Positions 42,970 through 50,400 of a DNA stretch of 64,000 bases are shown piece after piece; the first letter of the stretch is position 1, and each line of letters begins with the position of its first letter. The notes beneath the pieces are model-generated. The model did no database searches. It had not been told where the DNA came from and saw only the letters and a list, made by a program, of their open reading frames with translations. The position numbers were made by a program, and so were the translations under genes. The DNA comes from Pristimantibacillus sp052113225 (GTDB taxonomy: Bacteria > Bacillota > Bacilli > Paenibacillales > Paenibacillaceae), in assembly GCF_052113225.1 (NCBI RefSeq), contig NZ_JBFRCT010000008.1, positions 1 through 64,000 on the forward strand, given 5' to 3'.

Positions 42970-43314
42970 GCCCAGGGAAGGTTCCATTTAGGTATTGATA
43001 GTGAAAATCCCGAGCGTCGTAAAGTATCAGCTGGGAAAGACGCAATCAAACTTGTAAGAGAATGCATATTACATCGGCGAGATTTTACAGTTGAGACTAC
43101 ACTTGCAGGTGGTAATGTCATCCGCCAAATGCGTGAAGCGAAAACAAATGGCTTTGAAGTCATTATGTTTTATGTAGGACTAGGTGATGTTCGTCTTAAC
43201 ATTGAACGTGTTGCAGCTCGGGTTCGAAATGGCGGTCATCATATTGAAACGGCTGATATTTTAAGGCGTCATCATACTTCATTAAATAATTTGCTTAAAC
43301 ACCTGGATGAATGA
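42970..43314 (+). pseudogene. zeta-toxin-like kinase fragment lacking the P-loop
   Basis: In frame with the preceding small gene after its TAA, 114 codons read NPERRKVSAGKDAIKLVREC, TVETTLAGG, FEVIMFYVGLGDVRLNIERV and ILRRHH. This is the body of a zeta-toxin/UNAG-kinase-like P-loop protein. The N-terminal Walker A segment is missing. Either a 5' deletion or a nonsense break left this relic. It directly precedes the second sigK copy. Confidence 0.7.
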
Positions 43315-43424
43315 AGTTTTACTCGAAAAGAAATTTGTCATGATATGAACCCAGCTAGATATCCTCGCATAGATTTAATTTATAGTTAGATATTAAAAAT
43401 TACATCGGGTTGTGTACACAATGT

Positions 43425-43929
43425 CAAAAAGTTCGATAATACAGGTGAGGATCTCGAGGATTTAATCTCCATCGGGACGATCGGATTGATTAAAGCGATC
43501 GAAAGCTTCCAGACAGGTAAAGGCACAAAATTGGCTACATTTGCTGCTCGCTGTATTGAGAATGAAATACTTATGCATTTACGCTCTTTGAAGAAGACTA
43601 GGAAAGACGTCTCTCTGCATGACCCGATCGGAACAGATAAGGAAGGCAATGAAATTACCTTGATCGACATCCTCGGCACGGAAGCCGATGATGTCGTTGA
43701 CCGGGTACAGCTGAAGATCGAGAAGAGCAAGATCTACCGCAACCTCGATATACTCGATGAGCGGGAGCAGGAAGTGATTCGCGGCAGGTTTGGCCTGGAT
43801 CATGGTGGGGATGAGCGGACGCAGCGTGAGATTGCGAAGGAGCTGGGGATCAGCCGGAGTTATGTGTCGCGAATTGAGAAAAGGGCGTTGATGAAGCTTT
43901 ATCATGAGTTTTATAAGGCGAAGAAGTGA
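43425..43929 (+). pseudogene. sigK: second sigK copy, 5'-truncated
   Basis: From TGTCAAAAAGTTCGA onward the sequence matches sigK from codon VKKFDNTGED to the end. The 147-residue stretch from IKAIESF to EFYKAKK is identical in protein to the intact copy, although many third positions differ. No start or ribosome site precedes it. Purely synonymous divergence means both versions were selected as functional proteins before this one lost its 5' end. It is probably the displaced original 3' end of the host gene, or the copy left by element integration. Confidence 0.9.
43558..43625 (+). repeat. 68-bp identical core, second copy
   Basis: Identical to 3581-3648 and containing AATGA. Flanking bases differ at synonymous sites. 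See the first copy. Confidence 0.6.
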
Positions 43930-43944
43930 CCTTATGATAATGAT

Positions 43945-43990
43945 AAAAAAGGACGCCATCGAGATGATTTCACTCGAGCCGTCCTTTTTT
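43945..43990. terminator. bidirectional terminator
   Basis: AAAAAAGGACG-CATCGAG paired with CTCGAG-CGTCCTTTTTT, 16 bp after the second sigK copy. A minus-strand scrap (about 43996-44060, ending ...WFKSTSKAQ) may be the tail of a lost convergent gene. Confidence 0.75.
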
Positions 43991-44161
43991 GCTTGTTATT
44001 GAGCTTTAGATGTTGACTTGAACCAAGCGGTGACTTCCTGCGTCAACGCCTCAAAAAAATCAAAGAAAATACTTTATTCCACTTTGCATAAAAGTGAAAA
44101 TCTGATACGATATAGAATATAGTCTATAGATTTAGTAAGGATTAAAGGGAGGCACTTTTTC

Positions 44162-45085
44162 ATGGACAAATTGACGCTTGATTCCATAGATGCAACAACA
44201 CATCTGGATCAACTCGAGGCTGAAGCGATTTATATTATTCGAGAAGTAGCGGCGGAATGTGAAAATCCCGTGATGTTGTACTCGATCGGTAAGGATAGCT
44301 CCGTAATGCTGCATTTGGCGCTGAAAGCATTTTATCCGGAGAAGCCGCCGTTTCCTTTCTTGCATATCGATACAACGTGGAAGTTCAAGGAGATGATTGA
44401 ATTCCGCGACCGCAAGGCGAAAGAATTCGGAATCAAAATGCTTGTTCACTCCAATCAGGAAGGGATTGAGCAAGGGATTAACCCATTCGATCATGGTTCC
44501 GCATATACGGATATTATGAAAACCCAAGCCCTGAAGCAAGGCTTGGACAAATACGGATTTACAGCTGCATTTGGCGGCGGAAGACGTGATGAGGAAAAGT
44601 CACGTGCGAAGGAGCGGATTTTCTCATTCCGCAATAAGAATCATGCCTGGGATCCGAAAAATCAGCGGCCGGAAATGTGGAAGCTTTTCAACACCAGAAT
44701 CAATAAGGGTGAAAGCATCCGCGTATTCCCGATTTCCAACTGGACGGAAAAAGATATCTGGCAATACATTCGCAGAGAGAACATTGATATCGTGCCCCTC
44801 TACTTTGCGAAAGAAAGACCTGTCGTCAACCGTGATGGGCAGATGATTATGGTGGATGATGAGCGGATGAAGCTCGAGCCGGGTGAGAAGATTGAAATGG
44901 CAAAGATGCGGTTCCGCACATTAGGCTGCTATCCGCTTACTGGCGGTGCCCCTTCAGAGGCGAACACGCTGGATGCTATCATCGAAGAAACGCTTGGTGC
45001 GGTATCATCCGAACGGACAACAAGGGTGATCGACCAGGAAGAAGCGGGAAGCATGGAAAGACGCAAACGGGAGGGCTATTTCTAA
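44162..45085 (+). CDS. cysD: sulfate adenylyltransferase subunit 2
   Basis: A 307-residue PP-loop ATP pyrophosphatase that adenylates sulfate to APS in assimilatory sulfate reduction. The PP-loop YSIGKDSSVML is at about residues 40-50, and the FGGGRRDEEKSRAKER arginine motif is typical of CysD. The C-terminal EERTTRVIDQ...RKREGYF ending is canonical. GGGAGG precedes the ATG. It is followed after one base by cysN, forming the heterodimer operon. It lies between the second and third sigK copies. Confidence 0.95.
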   Translation: MDKLTLDSIDATTHLDQLEAEAIYIIREVAAECENPVMLYSIGKDSSVMLHLALKAFYPEKPPFPFLHIDTTWKFKEMIEFRDRKAKEFGIKMLVHSNQEGIEQGINPFDHGSAYTDIMKTQALKQGLDKYGFTAAFGGGRRDEEKSRAKERIFSFRNKNHAWDPKNQRPEMWKLFNTRINKGESIRVFPISNWTEKDIWQYIRRENIDIVPLYFAKERPVVNRDGQMIMVDDERMKLEPGEKIEMAKMRFRTLGCYPLTGGAPSEANTLDAIIEETLGAVSSERTTRVIDQEEAGSMERRKREGYF

Positions 45086-45086
45086 G

Positions 45087-46745
45087 ATGAAAAGTCTGCT
45101 TAAATTTATTACTTGTGGAAGTGTGGATGACGGCAAATCCACCTTGATTGGACATATGCTTTATGAGGCGAAGCTCTTGTTCGCCGACCAGGAGAGAGCG
45201 CTCGAGCTGGATAGCAGGCTGGGCAGCCGTGGCGGAAAAATTGACTACTCCCTGCTTCTTGACGGGCTGATTGCGGAGCGTGAGCAGGGGATTACGATTG
45301 ATGTGGCTTATCGGTATTTTACGACGGATCACCGTTCATTCATTGTAGCGGACACGCCAGGGCATGAAGAATATACACGCAACATGGCAGTAGGCGCATC
45401 CTTTGCTGATCTTGCTGTTATTCTGGTGGACGCAACCAAAGGGATTATTACTCAAACGAAGCGCCATACCCGGATTTGCGCCCTCATGGGGATTAAGCAT
45501 CTGGTTTTGGCGGTAAACAAAATGGATTTGGTGGATTTTGATTCGGATAAATTTGATGAAATCAAAGAAGAATTTTCTCGCATCACCACTGAATTCCGGT
45601 TTGAGAGCATTCAAGTGATCCCTGTTTCTGCAACAGAAGGGGATAACATTACGAAGAAATCGCCTAATACGCCTTGGTACAAAGGTCTTGCTTTGCTTCC
45701 GTATTTGGAGAGTGTTGATGTTCATGCAAGCGACGACGTGAAGCCATTCATGATGCCCGTTCAGCGAGTATGTCGACCGGACCACACCTTCCGCGGATTC
45801 CAAGGCCAGATTGAAGCCGGCAGCATCGCAGTTGGCGATGAACTGATAACGTTGCCTAGCCATGAGAAGGCGAAGGTTAAACGAATCTTAGTAACAGACC
45901 AAGACAGGAATTCGGCTCATGCAGGACAACCTGTCACTATTCAATTAGATCGGGAAGTTGACGTTTCAAGAGGTTGTGTGTTTACGAAGGACAATCAACT
46001 CCAAGAAGCTGACAGCTTTAGCGCCACGATTCTTTGGATGGATGATTCTGTCCTGACACCGGGCAAAGATGTTCTGGTGAAAGTAGGTACGAAGATTCTT
46101 CCTGGTACGGTGACAGCAATTAATTACAAAATCGATGTGAATACAGGCGATACGGTTACAGCGGATCATGTGGTTAAGAATGAATTGGCTAAATGCGAAA
46201 TTTCATTATCGGATGGTATTGTTTTTGATAAGTTTGAAAAAAATAAAAGCATCGGTGGATTTATTCTCATCGATCGTGTAACGAATATGACATCCGCTTG
46301 CGGCGTCATTGATGAAGCTCTTCAAAGCTCTTACAGTGTCGACCGAATGGATACGGAAATCACCAGAGATGTTCGTGCCCAGCAAAAAGGACAACAGCCA
46401 TTAACGCTTTGGCTAACTGGTTCCGTTGTGGGCAATACGGCTCTTGCGAAAGAAGTCGAGAAACGGTTGGTAGCGAGAGGCTATCATACGATGCTAATCG
46501 ATAACAGCTCAGGAGAATCTGTGCGGCAACTCGCGGCTTATGCCACATTGCTAAACGATGCGGGACTTCTTGCATTGGTACCGGCTGGTTCTACGAGCGA
46601 CAACGACCAAGCCATTGCGCAAGAAATCATCGGTCAGGCCTTTTTGCCAATCGAGGCTGCTATAAACTCTTCGATTGAGGAAGCCGCAAAAGATATCGTA
46701 AAGCGTGTTGTGAAGGCTCTCATTCCAGATAGTTATACCATATAA
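45087..46745 (+). CDS. cysN: sulfate adenylyltransferase subunit 1 with degenerate CysC-like domain
   Basis: A 552-residue GTPase that activates CysD. The G1 motif GSVDDGKST, G3 DTPGHEEY and G4 NKMD are intact, followed by EF-Tu-like beta domains to about residue 425. The last 125 residues resemble adenylylsulfate kinase (PLTLWLTGS...LAKEVEKRLVARGYHTMLID...). The Walker A, normally GLSGAGKST, reads GSVVGNTA, so the Lys and Ser that bind ATP are lost. APS kinase activity is therefore unlikely; the domain may be structural or bind nucleotide weakly. A terminator follows. Confidence 0.92.
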   Translation: MKSLLKFITCGSVDDGKSTLIGHMLYEAKLLFADQERALELDSRLGSRGGKIDYSLLLDGLIAEREQGITIDVAYRYFTTDHRSFIVADTPGHEEYTRNMAVGASFADLAVILVDATKGIITQTKRHTRICALMGIKHLVLAVNKMDLVDFDSDKFDEIKEEFSRITTEFRFESIQVIPVSATEGDNITKKSPNTPWYKGLALLPYLESVDVHASDDVKPFMMPVQRVCRPDHTFRGFQGQIEAGSIAVGDELITLPSHEKAKVKRILVTDQDRNSAHAGQPVTIQLDREVDVSRGCVFTKDNQLQEADSFSATILWMDDSVLTPGKDVLVKVGTKILPGTVTAINYKIDVNTGDTVTADHVVKNELAKCEISLSDGIVFDKFEKNKSIGGFILIDRVTNMTSACGVIDEALQSSYSVDRMDTEITRDVRAQQKGQQPLTLWLTGSVVGNTALAKEVEKRLVARGYHTMLIDNSSGESVRQLAAYATLLNDAGLLALVPAGSTSDNDQAIAQEIIGQAFLPIEAAINSSIEEAAKDIVKRVVKALIPDSYTI

Positions 46746-46789
46746 AAAATAAAAGCACTGAAGTCCTAAGGACTTTATATCGACACTCT

Positions 46790-46813
46790 GAGCCGGCAAT
46801 GCCGGCTCTTTTC
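46790..46813 (+). terminator. cysDN terminator
   Basis: GAGCCGG-caat-GCCGGCTC followed by TTTT, 46 bp after the cysN stop. Confidence 0.8.
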
Positions 46814-46835
46814 CTTAATAAGTTCATTAGGACTT

Positions 46836-46922
46836 GGTGATTCCGGCCGGTTCGGCCTGGATTATGGCGGGGATGAGCGGACGCAGCGGGGGTATCATGA
46901 GTTTTATAAGGCGAAGAGGTAA
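46836..46922 (+). pseudogene. third sigK scrap with internal deletion
   Basis: GGTGATTCCGGCCGGTTCGG and the following GATGAGCGGACGCAGCGG match sigK codons for VIRGRFGLD...DERTQR. About 70 bases (the HTH region) are then missing, and TATCATGAGTTTTATAAGGC with GAAGAGGTAA gives the gene's end. It is non-coding in any single frame. It lies just downstream of cysDN and has its own terminator. Confidence 0.85.
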
Positions 46923-47408
46923 CTCATAATTTTATAAGATTGGCAAAAGACAACTCACTTCTGCAATGGGAAGAGAGTTGTCTTTTTGCATTGGCTATAA
47001 AGCCAGCTGAGGGATGTGGCAGGCATACCTACAATTACTGAGGTATATTGTCAATTCATGAACAGGTTGTTTCTCTCCTATATTGGATGTAGAATTTCGA
47101 TGAAATCAAAAGATACTTTATAGGAGGTAAATTACTACGAAAGGCTGCCCGTTATCTGTTTTAAGATACAGTTCAATAGTTACATTATTATCTTTAAAAG
47201 GTAAAGAAATGCTGTTAACGTAAAAATATGAGCATTGATTTTTTTATTGATGTTATTTTTAGGTTTTAATTAAGGTTTGATATTAAATAAACACAAAAAA
47301 ATCTTTACTTTTTAAACAAAAAAACACATCGATTAAAAATAGCAATTGTTTTAAAATGAGCACAGCTTCAAATCAAAGCTAGATATAACCTTATAAGGAG
47401 GCAACAAA
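46923..47408 (+). other. AT-rich gap upstream of the GH43 gene
   Basis: It contains a terminator at 46947-46988 and then about 400 very AT-rich bases with no gene. The GH43 promoter must be here, but no single -35/-10 pair stands out. Confidence 0.5.
46947..46988 (+). terminator. terminator after third sigK scrap
   Basis: AAAAGACAACTC paired with GAGTTGTCTTTTT, 25 bp after the scrap. Confidence 0.8.
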
Positions 47409-50400
47409 ATGATTAGAAAGTCATTCGCTTTTTTGATAGCGTTTACAATGTTGGTGTGCTTTGTACCAAGTCCACATGTATTCGCTGCGCAGCAAGAAGA
47501 TACGACCTTTGAGAATCCGTTAATATGGGCGGATGTTCCGGATCCCGATGTCATTCGAGTAGGTGATACCTATTACATGACCAGTACAACGATGCACATG
47601 AATCCTGGTGTTCCTATCATGAAATCTTATGATTTGGTCCATTGGGAAATCGTCAATTATGTGTATGACATCCTAGCAGATGAAGATGAGCAAACTCTTC
47701 GAAATGGAAAAAATGATTATAGTAAAGGCTCATGGGCAAGCAGCATTCGTTATCATGAAGGCAAATATTACATTGCGTTTGCTTCATACAACACCGGTAA
47801 AACTTACATCTATCAAACATCGGATATTGAGCATGGCCCGTGGACACATGCGGAGCTGGATGGTGTCTACCATGATATGTCTCTTCTGTTTGATGATGAT
47901 GGACGTGTGTACATGGTGTACGGCGGTGGAGATATTCGGATCATCGAGCTTAACTCAGATGCGACCGCTATTAAAGCGGATGGGCTTAATAAAGTACTGA
48001 TTCCGAATGCAAGCTTGGTTGCAAGCACGCAGGAGAACGTTGGTCTTGCTGCAGAAGGCACACATATCCAGAAAGTTAACGGCTATTATTATGTATTTAA
48101 TATTACGTGGCCCAAAAATGCGCCAAGAACGGAAATCGTACACCGCTCTGCTACAATTGATGGCACCTATGAAGGTAGAGTTGCCTTGCAGACGGGAGTA
48201 GCGCAAGGCGGCATTGTGGATACGGCAGATGGCAAATGGTACGGAATGCTGTTTCAGGATCATGGATCGGTTGGCCGAATCCCATTCCTTGTTCCGGTGA
48301 CGTGGGAAGATAATTGGCCGGTATTTGGCGTAGACGGCAAGATTCCAGAGAATATACAAATTCCCGTAAGCGGTGTCGATTCAAAGAGCTTATTCGTAGA
48401 TTCCGATGAATTTTATCCACGAGCCGAGAAATCCGGTGCCTCCCATTATCAATCAACTGAATCAGGCTTAAACAAGACGAACACGGTACAGAATACAACG
48501 TTGGCAGCCGCACCAGAGACTGGCGAGCTGACGGTTGAAGAGGTTCAAGAGCTTCTGATTAACGGCGATTTCGAAGACGGGCAAGAACCATGGTCAGCCC
48601 ATGATGATGCGGTAGTGACGGTTACAAATGATGTCTATAGCGGCGGATCGCAGAGCTTGCTCATAAGCAATCGACAAGCTACTGGGGCCGGTGTTCAGCA
48701 GATGCTTACCGGCAAGCTCAAAGCCGGCGGCACTTATAAATTCTCGGCAAAAGTGAGATATGACGGAGACGAGACGCTTCCGGCTGCCAAGCGGTTTAAT
48801 TATGATATCCAGGATGGAGACTGGCAGACCATTAAAATACTTGGCTCTGCCATGATTACGAAGGGAGAATGGGGGACCATTGAAGGAACGTATACGATTC
48901 CAGCTGATACCACATTTGATGAGCCTCGCATTTTCCTTGAGACCGTATGGACACCAGAGCAGGATCCCGTCCTGGACCGAATGGATTTCTATGTGGATGA
49001 TGTGTCCTTCAAAGATGTGACACCGGATTCCAATCTTCTCAAGAATGGTGGATTTGAATCAGGTCTTGTCCCATGGACGAATCATGATAATGCCACGGTT
49101 GCGGTAACGACAGACGAAGCTTTTAGCGGTAACAGCAGTTTGTTCGTCAGTGGAAGAGCGGCTACAGGTGCAGGAGCGCAGCAAGATCTAACAGGGAAAG
49201 TGAAGCCGGGTGGTGTGTACAAGTTCTCAGCGAAAGTGAAATATGACGGAGCTGAAACGCTTCCTGCTGCTAAACCATTTAACTTCGATTTCCAGGATGG
49301 AGATTGGAGAACGATTAAGGTTCTTGGTTCAGCTACGATTGAGAAAGGAAAATGGGGAACAATTGAAGGAACCTTCACCGTACCGGAAGATGCTGCATTA
49401 AATGCTCCGCTTATTTTCCTTGAGACTGTATGGACGCCTGAACAAGATCCCGTAAAGGATCTGATGGATTTCTATATCGATGATGTATCTTTGGAAGATG
49501 TGACACCAGTCGGAGGATTAGACAAAACAACAGACGGAGAAAACGATTATAACGGCGATAATTTGGCATTAGTATGGCAATGGAATCACAATCCAGATAA
49601 CAATAATTGGTCCCTATCCGAGCGTTCAGGTTACCTGAGGCTGACAGCGGGTCACAAGAGTACTTCCATGCTCGATGCCCGTAATACGCTTACGCAACGT
49701 ACGTTTGGTCCGGAGAGCTCAGGCAGCATTGCAATCGATGTTGGTCAAATGAAAAATGGGGATTACGCGGGACTTGGCGCCCTGCAGAAGGACTACGGGT
49801 TTGTAGGGGTCAAAATGAACGGGAATACGAAATCCGTTGTTATGGTTAATGGAAGCTCGGGAACGGCAGAGGAAATCGCCAGTGTTCCACTCAGCCAAAG
49901 CAGAGTCTACTTAAAGGTGGAGTTCGATTACAAGAATAACACGGATAAAGCATACTTCTACTATAGTCTAAACGGCACAGAGTGGCATGCGATCGGCAAT
50001 ACGCTGCAAATGAGCTATAAGCTTGATCATTTTATGGGCTATCGCTTCGCCTTGTTTAATTACTCGACTAAGACTACTGGCGGTTACGTTGACTTCGATT
50101 ATTTCCGAGTGGATGACAAACTGACTGGCGGAAACGATGCAGCTGCTATTCTGAATGCAAGCCTAGATGATGTATCCAATGTCATTGGTGTTCAGAACAT
50201 GGAGTTGGAGGTCCCGGTTCACATGGAAGCATTGCCGGAGGGACAATATACATCCATCGCGGCATCGTTCAACATTCCAGAGCATCTTTCTGTTACAGAT
50301 GTCGTGTTTAATACGGACAACATAATGGGGGAACCAACGTACACGTATTCGGGCAAGCAACTGCAGATGCGTGTATCCGGCAATAACGTGAACATCACGA

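Noticed and set aside
3254..43929. classic skin element splitting sigK
   Set aside because: In skin the upstream half of sigK is incomplete until excision. Here the upstream gene is whole, and no large serine recombinase gene is present. A skin-like origin remains possible but the skin mechanism is not supported.
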